NCBI GenBank assembly: GCA_032164245.1
Contig: JAVMKO010000009.1
Location: 77,881,212 to 77,945,211, forward strand
Direction: 5' to 3'
From: Sternotherus odoratus
Taxonomy: Eukaryota > Chordata > Testudines > Kinosternidae
Length of the DNA stretch: 64,000 bases
How positions within the stretch are numbered: the stretch's first letter is position 1; each line of letters opens with the position of its first letter. The notes under the pieces are model-generated. The model was not told the origin of the DNA. It made no database searches and saw only the letters and a list, made by a program, of their open reading frames with translations. Shown one piece after another: positions 33,829 to 45,869 of this stretch. Position numbers and translations under genes: made by a program.

Positions 33829-34838
33829 TATATCATCTTAAAAGCAATTTTTCCATTCTCCAATAATACCCAAAACAGTCTTTAATTATGAGTCTAACAC
33901 AGCAGAAGTCAACACAACTGACTTTCTGTTTACTTTATCTCCACCAGCATCACTAACTGTATCTGCAAAAATGTGCATGTTCTAAAATTTCTAAAATAAT
34001 GATGTGTCCATTGACTGCAGCAAGATGAGCTTTACACATTGTTTTTGGTGTGCCACATAAAAATGGTGGACACCTTTTAGTTCTTAACCTTTCATTTTCT
34101 TGTACGCAGAAGAGCAAGTATATTTAACAAAAAAATAAACAGCAGCTAGAAACATTTTCTAACAATTTGCAACTCTTTTTATGGACTAATTTCCCCCCCT
34201 AAATAGGTTGACAGAATCAGGTTGAAACATGCCTACATCACAATGGGCCTGTGCTTCTGTCCTCTTATATATAGGTCTTATTAATGACAATGGGAGCTAC
34301 ATGTCAGCAACAGGGCAGAATTTGCCCCTTTAGAATCTTTATCACAGAGACCAGAATGGTCATTCCATTTTCTCAATGAGGCCACAATCATGCAAGATCC
34401 CAAGTGCTCTCAAATCCCATTGACTCCTTTAAACCCTCAATCTTAGGCCTTTTATCTCATCATGAGTTAAAGATGGAGATTATTTTGATACTTCTGGCAT
34501 TGCCAGTGAATCCATGGAATTTTTAAGTTCCACACAATATACACAAAGCTCCATAGGGTGAGGTACCATAATGGGGTTTGCATTAGCTTTTCATTAGTGG
34601 AATCTGATGTTCAAACTAAGCTTAGATGAAAAACCACAAAGTGAGAATACATTTTGTTAACTCCAGCTAGCCTGCTTCAACCCACCTGTCTACCAACAAT
34701 GTATACCTAATACAGAATTTAAATCTACGAACCAATTTATCTACCTACCTGCCTATGACTGGAAGTCTGCTCAAGAGAAGCCCATGAACAAAATGGTTCA
34801 TTCTGGAAATATTAGACCTTGACTGTCGTAAATGTTAC
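33829..34838. other. Intronic sequence, nothing recognised
   Basis: AT-rich. Around 34360-34440 a GAGGCCACAATCATGCAAGA start and a CCATTGACTCCTTTAAACC part hint at another short palindromic element, but not strongly enough to call. Confidence 0.45.
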
Positions 34839-34851
34839 ATTCCCCTCTTAA
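34839..34851. repeat. Target-site duplication, left copy
   Basis: ATTCCCCTCTTAA is repeated exactly at 35022-35034 on the far side of the insertion. Confidence 0.85.
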
Positions 34852-35021
34852 GAATCAGAGAGGTAGCCGTGTTAGTCTGGAATTGCAGAAGTGACAAAGA
34901 GTGCGGTGGCACCTTAAAGACTAACTAAAGTATTGAAGCATAAGCTTCCGACGAAGTAGGTATTAACCCACGAAAGCTTATGCTTCAATACTTTAGTTAG
35001 TCTTGAAGGTGCCACAGGACT
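34852..35021. mobile_element. Fold-back Penelope-type terminal insertion
   Basis: This 170-bp insertion is bounded by an exact 13-bp duplication. From the left it reads as the 3' end of a Penelope-type terminus in reverse orientation (GTAGCCGTGTTAGTCTGG, then GGTGGCACCTTAAAGACT). It then flips at the hammerhead-like core and reads the same sequence forward. The arms at 34906-34947 and 34974-35015 are 42 bp each with one mismatch. The 26-nt loop between them contains the start of the core (CCGACGAAGTAGGTATTAAC). Such inverted structures can arise when the copying strand switches onto itself during insertion. Confidence 0.85.
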
Positions 35022-35034
35022 ATTCCCCTCTTAA
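35022..35034. repeat. Target-site duplication, right copy
   Basis: ATTCCCCTCTTAA, identical to 34839-34851. The pair shows that 34852-35021 entered as one unit. Confidence 0.85.
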
Positions 35035-37863
35035 ATAACAGTTGTAGTAACCAAAGAAGAAATGTAATTCTAGTAAAATGCTTGCTGAAATAAGATGGAT
35101 ATCAACAAATAGCTGTTTTAATTACATTTAAATATATGCATATTTTAAATGTAAATGTAAAAAAAATTAAAGGGTATGGTCCCCTAATGCTCTCTAGATA
35201 GCAATTTTGTCTAGATGACTGTTAATGAGCGAGTGAGTGAAGCTAGCAAGCGTAGAGTGATGATGCTTTCAAAATTCCAGTGAAGAATGAATCTTGATTT
35301 CCAAAGAAGAGGAAAAGCCTGACAAACCGTGGTAACATCCATTCAGCAAACTTCCCGGTTGAGTTCTTAACCATAAATAGTCCATCTGGGTGAATGAAGG
35401 TCAACGGGTGAATTTACTGCTGGATCGCTCCATAAATCACTAATGCAGCATACCTAAAGCCAATACCACACCCTGTCTGTGTTTTAAAAACCGGAATGAG
35501 GTGGTCTCACTACAAAACAAATAAAATTTGGTGTAGCCATGTGAAATGAATGTGAAGCAGCCTGCCAAAAACAGTCCATTCCTGAAATCTGGATGGAACA
35601 GACAGAAGAAAAATACTGATAGAAATGTGCAGCTTTATCAGGTGGAGGAACTGTTAAAAAAACCACAACACTCATGATCTACTATAAAATTGCTTAGACA
35701 ATCAGTGAAAGGTGAAAACTTTGAAGAGCTCAGAAATGAGTTCGGGACGCATATCTGTTAAGGTCCTCTTGAAGCTACAAAACTGGAATGGACATCTTTT
35801 AAGAAGTGGCTCTTCTTTGATGAGACATCCAGTACTTCCTGCTTCCAGAGGGGCAAGAAATAGAAGCAGAGGCAGAAGTGTCCAGCAGAACCTGAAGTGC
35901 GATATAGAGGCACACGAACTTGCAATTAAAAGGAAAGGGGGTAAGTTAAATAGTTTGGAGCCTCAAAAAGGCTTCACTTTGGTCTCTGTGCTAGTTTAGT
36001 GTGAAGGTTTGGGTCAATTCTTATTGTATCCTAACGGGTTCACCAAATCCTACCTATGCCAACAGTAGCTGCAGCCTCATTTATTATGAAGAATTCATCT
36101 TAACAACATAAATCCAATGGAGTTATATTGATATACACCACATGAAGATCTGGGCCTATGTGTTTGCCTGTACAGTAATGATCAGGATGCAATAGTATCT
36201 TTATTTGCTCTTTCCAAATCGATATTTTATAGCAGATGCTGGGTTTTACCAAATTTCTTCATCTCCCAACACTGTGAAAGCTGTCTACAGACTATGGGCT
36301 GGAGTATTAAAGGGCCATTTGACCAACTATTCCATTTCTTAGGAGCATGCCATGAAAAGACAGGAGAAGTCAGACCAAAGCAGGAAGCCAAAATGGGAAA
36401 CAGATTGAGGAAAATCAGTGAAGGGTTAAATGCAGCCAAGGAAGAGCTCAAGTTCCCAGAGTAATATTTGGTTACTTAGCATGTTGCCATTATAAGGAGA
36501 ATTATTCTTCATTACACTCCCATAGAAAGCCCAGGTTTGACTTAAGATACCTTATACCACTACTGGAAAAGTGGATCTTTTTAATTGTTCTTCCAGTGAA
36601 AGAAATGATAGGCAACGGGGTAGGTTTAACTTGTGTCCCCAAGAGTGTTGCACTGCACTGATTGATATTGTTACATAGTCAATGAGTGTTATGAACAAAA
36701 ATATTCAAAGAGGAAATAGGAGGAGTTAAATTAACTTCTCTCTGTCATAGATTAATAAAATATCACATGCACATGTACCAGGCTATCTGAGTGATAACTA
36801 CTCAACTAGACACAAAATAGGGGAGCGGGTGTAACCAGAAAAGGAGGCTTATTCTTCAAAACACTGACAAGCACTGCTGTGCTTTGGGTCCCACATACCT
36901 TTGCATTAAAGGCAGATAGCCACATTATTCTTAAACATATTTTGAAAAGGCCCTACTGCATTCAAAACGTACCATGTACAAATGAACACTCCTCCTCCCT
37001 GCCCATTAATTTCTAATAGAGGAAATCCACCAATGGTTAATTTCAAAGGCAGCTACTCTTCCAGTGGAGTTTTTCAGCCAGTCTCGATCACATACAGAGA
37101 GACTCTAATAAAAGTCCTTCCTAGGTATTTTCTGAGTGGCAAGACCAGAAGCTGGGGAATGTGTAACAGACTGAGCTCTTGCCACAATGCGAGAAAAGGT
37201 GAATTGTCAACAAACATTTCCTACGTCTGACATCTTTTGTATGGAAAGCTACGCTTTTAATAAAGAAGCAGCTGCCACTGCTGAACGATTAATCAATACT
37301 GGTAAGCTGACATCTTAAGAACTTGCTGAACTAAAGCTTTTCTTTTCCTCCTGCATTTACAAATAAAGTGTTCACTATTTGACTAAAGCCTGTCTACTTG
37401 ACTGGAAAATATCAGAGTCCTATTTAAATGACATTTGCAGAGAATGAGATTTTATCCTGGTCGCTGCTCCTTATCACTAATAATAACATCAGATTAGTGG
37501 ATTTAGGCCAACCGAGTAGCAATGCCTTTTCTGATCCCTTCTTAGAGCAGCTCTTTCCATCTGTCTACCCAAGCTTTCCTCTGCTTGTATGGACCAACGA
37601 TTAGGTCTTAAATGGAGTTTCAATTGGCACCATGTGGGACATCTATACAGAGGCTCATTGTGTTCCTAAATTCCACGCAAGACATTTATCAAGTCTGGCT
37701 ACTGCTTACTTCAAAAGATCAAAACACCTGGGTATTTACAGATACAAACATTCCTACTTTTGTGTCCTGCTCAGATAATACCAATTTCCCAACATGAGTT
37801 ATAAATATGAAACATATACAATTGCTTTTAGGATTTATTCTTCAAAGAAATCCAACAGATAGA
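35035..37863. other. Intronic sequence, nothing recognised
   Basis: About 2.8 kb with almost no familiar repeats. A 95-codon frame at 35712-35999 has no recognisable domain. The low repeat load makes this a candidate for conserved intronic regulatory DNA, which only a cross-species alignment could show. Confidence 0.5.
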
Positions 37864-37953
37864 GGATCAGATCCTAACCTGATGTAAACCAGCACGGTTC
37901 AACTAACTTCAATGGCAAATATGCCAATTTACACCAGTTGACAATTTGACCCA
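37864..37953. mobile_element. Short palindromic MITE
   Basis: GGATCAGATCCTAACCTGAT followed by GTAAACCAG on the left, and CCAATTTACACCAGTTGAC then AATTTGACCC on the right, flank an ACTTCAATGGC centre. The arms are imperfect reverse complements. Confidence 0.6.
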
Positions 37954-40142
37954 CAGTTGTAGAAACTAATTTTGGTTAAATCCATTACTTGCCATTCAAT
38001 GTAATATAATTTATTGGCTGCTTTGGATTTAACATTGGTTAAATATTTTTGGAGCACATAAGACAATTTACACATAAACACTGGATTCAGATTACAGTAA
38101 CAAGTTTTTCCTGATGATTCTTACTGGTATTTTAATTACTAGCTCAGTTTAGCAGAACAAGCAAGGCTTACAGTCTAAATGCCAAATGCTCTCAAGAAAA
38201 ATACTACAGCCAATTATAAAGTATCTCTACATTTCATTTCTTTTTTTCCTCTGTTTTTAGTTTAAAGGTCCTTTGCTTTCTCAGCTATGCCACTTACAGT
38301 AAGTTAATAACTGACATTTCCTCTTCTTAATACATAATGCAATCCTGACAACTGCTGTGCTCTAAAGATAAGATGTGAAACCAATAGTTCTTATAAGAAA
38401 CCATTGTTTCTGGATCATGCAAATCTCCTAACTCCTGTGCTTGTTTAGTCTTTAACAAGGTCTTGCTCGTTCCTAACCTTGACCAACAAAGTGTTTCCAC
38501 ATGGCAGTCAGGCTCATACCAAGTACTACTATGTCAAAAGAAAGTTGCTTGACTTAATCCAGCAATAGTAAAGACATGAAATGAATATTTACAGAGGTCA
38601 AAGTCAGATTGTTCTTTAACAAACAGCAATTGCTGACAGTCGAATGAACAGGAAACAGGGTCTGGTATCTAAGTTTTATGCCTACATATTTTTACAATTT
38701 GTCATCCTGTTAACAAAACGACATTAAAACACAATATAAGAAATCTAAGAAAATTTGTATGGAAAGGATACACTCTATTGCTTATTTATGCATGTCATAA
38801 AATCCGTAATGCAAGCTGCATGAGACAATTTATCTTCATTTCACAGGGTCACAACCAGTACAGACTACTTTTCCTTCAGGAAGCTGATGGCATGTTAAGC
38901 CAGGCATAAGTCGTAATAAAAAGCAAACTGATTTCATAAAAAAAAAATACTGGATGAAGTAAAATAAAAACTTCCAATTTTTTTAATTAAAGGGATTGTG
39001 AGCATCACTTATCTTTAAAAACAATAAATTGGAATTAATCATATTTCAGACCAAGCTAATATTTTCTCTCTCATAAAATGACTGTGATTGATCTAAATCT
39101 AGTTATTTCATACCAAACTAGGTTAAATGCTACAGATCGTTACAACCACAGAGAAAGCATTATCATGACAGCCCATGTTACTGTATTTATTACCGAGCAA
39201 GCCACGGTAAGTCCAGTTGCCAGCTATTAAAGGGGGGAGGGATAAAATGTAGAATTATTAGTTTAATCTAGTTATTATATTAGTGACAAAGGTTTTATTA
39301 ATGGATTTTGCATTTTAACTCCTCACTAAGACCCAGATTCGATGCAACCACCAGTTTCTTTACTGTGCATAGCAGGCAGGAGTGGTGGGCACCAATGAGC
39401 TGGGAGGCTCCTAATTTTCTGCCACGAGTGTGGATTGGAGTAGCCAAGGGGCTGCTCTCACATCTGCCCGTTGGTGCTCCTACAACTCTTCCTTCCCAGC
39501 TCTCTCAACCAAGGAGATGATGTCAGAGCCTGATAAGTCAGCTCTGCACTCACTGAAGACTCCCACACATAAGGGGTGTCCCCAAAGGTTGGGATGCAGC
39601 CAGTCTCCAATCCCTGAGCATTATTGACTTTGATCAGATGTAAATACAATTAAATATTTTGGGCTGATTTCATCACATACACTTGAGGCTTTTTTTTATC
39701 ATCATTCTTCTTCCTAGATTTATGATTTAACTCAAACTACAAATACAGATACCAGACAAATGTCTTAGGTGTATATACCTAATTATTATATCATGCATAG
39801 TGCCATCAATGTGTAGGTTGCTTCACAAAGGAACTAAGTCAAGATATCCCTGCCTTTGGCTCAGCTTGTTCCACACGTGTGTTACATACAGCATATACAG
39901 TCTACACACACATAGGATTCTATATACATACATATAAACATGCCATATATATGCCCGTATTAGCTATAAAATATTTGATAATCAAAAATGCTTTGTCCTG
40001 CTAATCACATGCATCTTCTGTTAACCAAAATTACTAACCACTTTGTCACTTATGAAAAAGATCACGGTGAATCTTTTGGAGACCAGTGCCAGTGTGCGCA
40101 CACACCTAGGCTCCCCTGCTGTCTCAAGACGCGGCTAGCTAA
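37954..40142. other. Intronic sequence, nothing recognised
   Basis: AT-rich. Around 39307-39620 the composition becomes more even and short frames overlap on both strands, without motifs. No supported feature. Confidence 0.5.
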
Positions 40143-40150
40143 CATAGGAT

Positions 40151-40422
40151 GGGTCTACATCGGCAGCTGGGAGGATGCCTCCAGTCTGGGTAGACCAATA
40201 GCTCTGCTTGATCTAGCATGTTAAAGATGGCATGGCTGTTGCAGCCTGGATGGCATCACACCTGAATATGGACTCCGGGGGGTTAGATGGACTTGTAACC
40301 GGGTGAAGAGCCTTTTCTGGAATGTCCACGCTCCTTTTTTTAAAAAAAATCTCTGCTTGAACTGGTGCTGTCTGTCTACCCGGGTTGGGAGGCACGCTCT
40401 CTGCTGCAGTGTAGACGTACTC
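40151..40422. mobile_element. Palindromic MITE (GTCTACAT/GTGTAGAC ends)
   Basis: The left end GGGTCTACATCGGCAGCTGG then GAGGATGCCTCC is mirrored by GGGAGGCACGCTC then TGCAGTGTAGACGTACTC on the right. The flanks CATAGGAT (40143-40150) and TCTAGGAT (40423-40430) match at 6 of 8, so an 8-bp duplication is likely. I recognise this as an abundant turtle palindromic family. No coding capacity. Confidence 0.75.
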
Positions 40423-40455
40423 TCTAGGATACGCAGATGAACATGTTTGAAACTA

Positions 40456-40610
40456 GGGGTATGTCTACACTATCATTAAAAACCCACAGCTTGGCCTATG
40501 CCCGCTGACTTGGGTTAACGGGCAAGGAATATGGGACTGCTTAATAGTGCCTGGAAATCGATACAGCCTGGATATCTATACAATAATATCAGTGCACTGT
40601 ACATTGAGAG
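40456..40610 (+). mobile_element. Second TGTCTACACT-type MITE, partial
   Basis: GGGGTATGTCTACACTATCA, then AAAAACCCACAGCTTGGCC and TTGGGTTAACGGGCAAGG, then GGGACTGCTTAATAGTGCC. This is the left part of another common palindromic family. The right terminus is degraded. Confidence 0.5.
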
Positions 40611-41789
40611 AGCGCCTTGACCGGCTACTTTCTCTAAATAATATCTGTTTTGATGGTCCTAGCACACAAAACATTTAAACTATAGTTGCCCATTGCTGTG
40701 ATCAAAGACCAGTTTTTTCCTTAATTTATTTCCTTTTAGTAATATGGATATGTGGTTATTCTAAGATAATCAAATTCCTTTTGGGATCAGAGGTTCTCAA
40801 CTGCACCTTTTGCTTTGTAACTCCTCAGGGGTGTGATTATCTCATGATAATCACCCCACCACCACCCTATTGTGTGTTATTGCTTAATTAGCTACCGAAT
40901 GAATTGTAGTTCTGTTTGCATCAACTTTATGTCTACTGTAATTGCCCTGAGTTGCAGTTCCAAGAAAAAGAAATGGATCAAATAACTACATATATTTTGT
41001 TTGATTAATCATGAAAAAATCATTAAGGGATTAAAGTGAAACCATTTTACTCCTGCTGATCATGTTCAGCAATTTGAAATTATTTTATGATCCTGATCAA
41101 ATGTAATTAATTAGATTGGCTGTTAATTAGTTACACTAGCAGGTGGGCAATGAAAAATATATTCACTTAATACCACAGAATAACATGCTATTAGAATTTC
41201 GGTGTTGATGTTGCAGAGCTCAGAAAGTGAGTTTAACACACCCAAAAATGACTATCTTAAAGGTGATTCAGAAACACCGTCACTCAGAGATTTAAGGACA
41301 CAATCAAACATCTTCCTTTTTGTAATTGTCTGCTTTAATGACAAGTCCCTACACCAATTCTCACAGCCAACTTACTGGTACAGCCGGAACATGATATGCG
41401 TCAAAGTAACTAGGGCGTCCCTCTTAACATTGTGATAATTCAGTCACTCTCATCTGGCTCTTTCTAATGTTTCTAGCCTCTTCCCCTAAGGAAAGGGGCT
41501 TTTCAAGAGAAATAACCCCTTGGGTGCTAACTTGAGACAGACACTAAAAGTGTTAACTGCTTCATGGTGTTGTGTACCTAATTAGCAGTACTGAGAGTTT
41601 AACAGTGGTTTTGAATGTCATGGGGGTCTATGCAGCCCCCCTAAGGAATACAGCCTGTACATGAACGTGCTCTTTGTATTTTGGTTTAGCAGAACCAAGG
41701 AAAAAAGAATTACAGAACAATGTATGTATTATATGCTGTGTAATGATTCAGTTTCATTTATTATAATTGATAATGTTATCCAAATCAGA
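40611..41789. other. Intronic sequence, nothing recognised
   Basis: AT-rich. AGAGGTTCTCAACTGCACC at about 40790 could be a hAT end, but its partner is missing. No supported genes. Confidence 0.45.
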
Positions 41790-42815
41790 AGGACCAGAGC
41801 AAGAGAAACTCTATAGCCTGGTGGGTAGGGTACCCACCTAGGATGTGGAAGACCAAGGGTTGTCCCCTTGCCTCTTTCTTTATTTATCCACAGTGAAACA
41901 GCTTTATCTGTAGAGATTGAGGGAGACCCGCATCAGAATACCCCTTGCCACAGTGTCAGAGCACTCTCCTGAAATGTGGGAGTTCTCTTTTCAAGTCCTC
42001 TCCACCCATCATGTAGATGGGGGAATTAAATCTGGATGTCCCACATCCCAGGGCAATGAGCTAAAAGTTATAAACAGAGGCACCACTATCCCCACTCCCT
42101 CCTCTGGCTGTGTGTGTGGAGTAGGCAGGCACCTAACTCATTCTTGCACAAAGTGGTTTAGGCACCTAAGTTGCCTAACTTCAGGAGAGGGGTTCCTGGC
42201 TGTGAATCACAAGCAGTCTGGATTTAGGCACCAGTCTTTGTGAGTGGAGCAGAGGTTAGGACACACCCTCTTGTCAGTGTCTCCTATTGGTTAGTCTAGG
42301 CCACTCCCTGCTTAGCCCGAGTTCTGTAATCACATTCTTAGGATACGTCTACACTACCCACCAGATCAGCAGGTAGTGATCAATCTATCGGGGATTGATT
42401 TATCGTGTCTATACTAGACACGATAAATCAATCCCCGAGCGTGGTCACCGTCAACTTCTGTACTCCACCACTGCAAGAGGCGGAAGTGGAGTTGATGGGG
42501 GAGCAGCAGTGGTTGACTTGCCACCGTGTGGACAGCCAGGTAAGTTGACCTAAGATATGCAAACTTCAGCTATGCTTTTCACGTGGCTGAAATTGCATAT
42601 ATTAGGTCAACAACCCCCCCCCACACACACACACACACACATGCACGCACACTGTAAACCAGGCCTTAGATGCCTATCTCCCCATTCGCTGTAGAGAGCA
42701 CCTAGGCACTGAACTCAGGGTTTAAGGATCACAGTGTTATTCCAGTGATTTTCTAAGAGCCTCAAAGTTAGGTGTTACCACACCTAGGTACCTTCCTGGA
42801 TCTGGGCCTGTCTGT
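41790..42815 (+). repeat. tRNA-like unit within composite turtle repeat
   Basis: At 41811-41872 the sequence TATAGCCTGGTGGGTAGGG, then ACCCACCTAGGATGTGG and GGGTTGTCCCC, has the shape of a tRNA-derived head with degenerate A and B boxes. A second related unit follows (TCAGAGCACTCTCCTGAAAT, then TTTCAAGTCCTCTCC). AGGCACCTAAGTTGCC-type sentences continue to about 42240 and resume at 42680-42815 (AGGTGTTACCACACCTAGGT, GGATCTGGGCC). The split part shows that the element at 42341-42667 inserted into it. I cannot name the host repeat. Confidence 0.5.
42341..42667 (+). mobile_element. Palindromic MITE with perfect 23-bp hairpin, nested
   Basis: The left end GGATACGTCTACACTACCC and right end GTAAACCAGGCCTTA flank a complex palindrome. 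At 42389-42411 and 42415-42437 two exact 23-bp arms (core GATTTATCGTGTCTA) are separated by 3 bases. A second, weaker hairpin (CTTCAGCTATGC with GTGGCTGAA) follows at about 42566-42591. A (CA)n microsatellite at 42612-42640 has expanded inside the right end. Another copy in reverse orientation is at 48078-48325. Confidence 0.75.
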
Positions 42816-44277
42816 ATGTGTCTAGATACAATTTATATATAATGTGTGTGTAGGTTTTTAGTATTTACAGATAATTTCTATATGTATACAACCACACATA
42901 CATACAGATAGGATAAAATGGTGTCTAACCATTATGACGTCTAATTTTTTAAAAAACTACACAAACTAGGGGAAAAAAATCAAATGTTCCCCATTTGGCA
43001 CTAAAATACCAACTTGGCAGATGCATTAGAAATATCAAAGACAGACAGGTTTCCTCTCACTATTTCGACATAAGGATCTTCCTCAAGATCAAAGATGCAG
43101 TACATAGGACTAGGTTAATATGAAAGTTTCTGATTGAACCATCACAAAGTACACCTGAACATGTGGCATGATCATTCAGGCTTTTTGTCAGTAGAGAATC
43201 TCCCGCTGTGCTTCAGCTAGTGATCAATTCCCGACACGGTAGGTCAGCCCAAGGTTCTGAACTACATTGTTTGCAGAAGGTTTCTGATTATTAGCGCAAG
43301 AAAGGAGGCAAGGGATGCTTCCCTTAGAAAGAGGCTGACATATTGGTGTGTAAAGAGGCAGAAGAGAAAAGCTAACATTAAAAATCTTAGAGCTGACTAA
43401 CCAGCCCACAGCCGACTTCAGCAGGACTCAATTTTAATGAGATCTTCAGTGGTTGTGGTCACCCACGAACTGGACTATAGGAGGTGCAAAAAGTGCAAAA
43501 AGGAAACGTGTTTTAAACCAAAAAAAGTTTCCTGGTATGTGGAGAACAGTGGTTTGGGGTGGTTGTTTTTTTAAAAAAATCACCCCTCTTTCTGCAAAAT
43601 CTTAATATTAATCTCAATGGACCAACACCAGCAAGTATGGAAGTTATTTTACCGGCTGGTTCTTGCACTAGATATTCCTTGTACATAACTGTCGGCTTGA
43701 GCCCGTGTATATTGGTCTCTTCAGATGAAGGAAAATTGGTGTCGGCAGCTTCCTGAGCACATTTTAATAATCAGCCTGATCATGGGTGCATGGCAGCTGC
43801 TCGATTGATGGTGTTAGACAGCGAATAAAGAAAGATGCCAGCAGTGCCCTCAGATCTGACATAACGAGGGAAACATCAGTCATTTGGCTAAAAGGCTCAT
43901 AAAGGCTCCATCAGCTGTGACACGGGAGTCTGTCTTATGCAACACTAATGAGGAAATGTGGCAGCGTTCGCATTCTCTTCAGACAGTAACAAGTTGCGAG
44001 TGAGCTGCATTTCGGATGAAAAAATCCAGCTGAAAACAGAGTTTTCGTGCTTTTCACTTAAACAATATGCAGCTGCATCAGGAGGATTCTCGGAAGTCCA
44101 GGGATGTTTTGGAAGGGTTCTAAGGCAGTAGATTCCCAAACACTAGTAGTACGTACATTGGTTCTGGTATATAAGGTTTGTCTGACTATAACTCCATATT
44201 CCACCTGCATTATGTGTCGCTCACTGACCAATTGTATAGCGATATGCCCTCCCTTTGTTGCAAACAGCCTCACCCTA
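42816..44277. other. Intronic sequence, nothing recognised
   Basis: Mostly AT-rich. No supported repeats or genes. Confidence 0.45.
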
Positions 44278-44831
44278 TGTTGTAATGCGCAAAACTATAG
44301 GAGACATACACACAGGCTTAGTTAGCTAGACTGCGGTCAGGACATAAGGCACTCTGGGTAATCTCAAACTGCTGACTGAGGAATAGCTGGTAGGCCTTGA
44401 ATGTAAGATATATCAACCCCTGGGAAAAAGAGGAGTACCGTAGTCACATTCCTATACTAACTAAGATAAGCCACCTGGGTTTGTTGAGAACAGCCTTATT
44501 GTTTGTTGTTGATGTGTGCAGAACAGTATGACCTTCAGGGGTAAGCCTTAAAACTGTTCCTAACCAGATAAAGACGGGGGGGGGTCTTGAAACAGTTGAA
44601 GATCCGGTTTATACATAGCTTTAACCATGTAAGGGTATGCAATGAATAATCAATGAGCCTAATGAATATGTAAATCTGTATGCTATAAATATGTGTGAAG
44701 TTCTAATATTGGGGGTTGTCCTACTTTTGGTGGGTAACCTTCAGCGCGCTGAATAAAAGCTCGAGTTAACCCTTTACCCTGCTGTCTAATCGCTGATTAT
44801 TCGGGGCAAAAGCGGCTGGACAGAATCCTCA
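44278..44831 (+). mobile_element. Probable endogenous retroviral LTR
   Basis: The sequence starts TGTTGTAATG and ends CTCA, with TG...CA termini. It has a TATA-like CTATAAAT at 44683-44690 and an AATAAA polyadenylation signal at 44752-44757, about 65 bp apart, which is the usual R-region arrangement. Immediately after the end, TTTGGGGACCC resembles the primer-binding site used by tRNA-Pro retroviruses of the gamma type. No gag, pol or env reading frame is recognisable downstream, so only the LTR and a few internal bases remain. The 5' boundary is uncertain and no target duplication is visible. It is a fixed, inactive genomic copy. Confidence 0.55.
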
Positions 44832-44999
44832 TTTGGGGACCCTTTGAATGTCCTCTTACCACACCTTGAGGCTTCCCCCCTACTTAGATTTAGGGCACCT
44901 GAAACTGCATTATGAGATAGACTTCTCATGGCTGAGTGGGAAGTGATGGACACAGGTTTTCATAGCCAAGATGTTAGGCTGGTCTGCTGATGCACTTGC

Positions 45000-45132
45000 C
45001 TCAACATTGCTTCCAATGAAGTGGGCTACAGCCCATGAAAGCTTATGCTGAAATAAACTGGTTAGTCTGTAAGGTGCCACAAGTCTTCCTCGTCTTATTT
45101 ACGGATACAGACTAACACGGCTGCTAATCTTA
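45000..45132 (+). mobile_element. Penelope-type terminus with degenerate hammerhead-like core
   Basis: At about 45015-45048 the sequence ATGAAGTGGGCTACAGCCCA TGAAA GCTTATGC keeps stem II (GTGGGC with GCCCAT), the GAAA box and the small GC-TTAT-GC stem, but the leading CTGATGA is damaged. It continues GTTAGTCTGTAAGGTGCCAC and ends GATACAGACTAACACGGCTG. This is the same family as the copies at 34852 and 46290, from a different subfamily. Confidence 0.75.
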
Positions 45133-45869
45133 AACATTTTTCATTAAGAATATGTACATAAAATGGATATTCAAAAGCCGTTGCCTCTTTGACTAGTAGG
45201 AGAAACCCAAAACATTCCCTGGCACCCCAGCTGCCTGGACCAGAGCCCCTCAAGAACAGCAGATGGCGGTGATGCTGAAACAGTGGTTTTGAAGAGTGAA
45301 GGTAACTTACAAAGAATAGGTATGAGAAGGCTTGTAGATGAACTTAAACTTTCCGTCAAATTTCTGATTCTAATAACTTCCAATTCAGCTTGCTAGCATG
45401 TTGATGTATTGCGTTAATTAGAAAAATGACCTTCTCCCTCCTCCTACATTTATTTCTTGCTACTACTGCTTCGGTCGATAGATTTACATGCTCATGTTGT
45501 TTCTGCTTATGCCACGATATTCATTCCAACAGCAACAGGGCAGTATGAAAAATCCAGTCAAAAGGTAATTAGAAATTTTGCTGAAACGTTATATTTGTTA
45601 CAGATTACCATGATTCAACAACCATCAAAGTTCATCATTAACATTGATAAGTGAGGTTGTGCCAATGAACACACAGCTGGTGACAGCAGGGATTTTGGGG
45701 GGCGAAAGAGGCACACTTCTAATGTGAAATCGGATATATAAAACAGAGGATGCAAAGATAGCTCTAATATTGGAAATGTTAAAGTAGTTTCTTAGTGGCA
45801 AACTAAATATTTTCACTATATCCACCCAGTTGATTTTCTTAGTGGTGGTATCTGATGGATAGCTCTGGA
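45133..45869. other. Intronic sequence, nothing recognised
   Basis: No supported feature. Confidence 0.45.

Noticed and set aside
35712..35999. 95-codon open frame on the plus strand
   Set aside because: It is on the strand opposite to AFF2, has no recognisable domain and no splice or promoter support.
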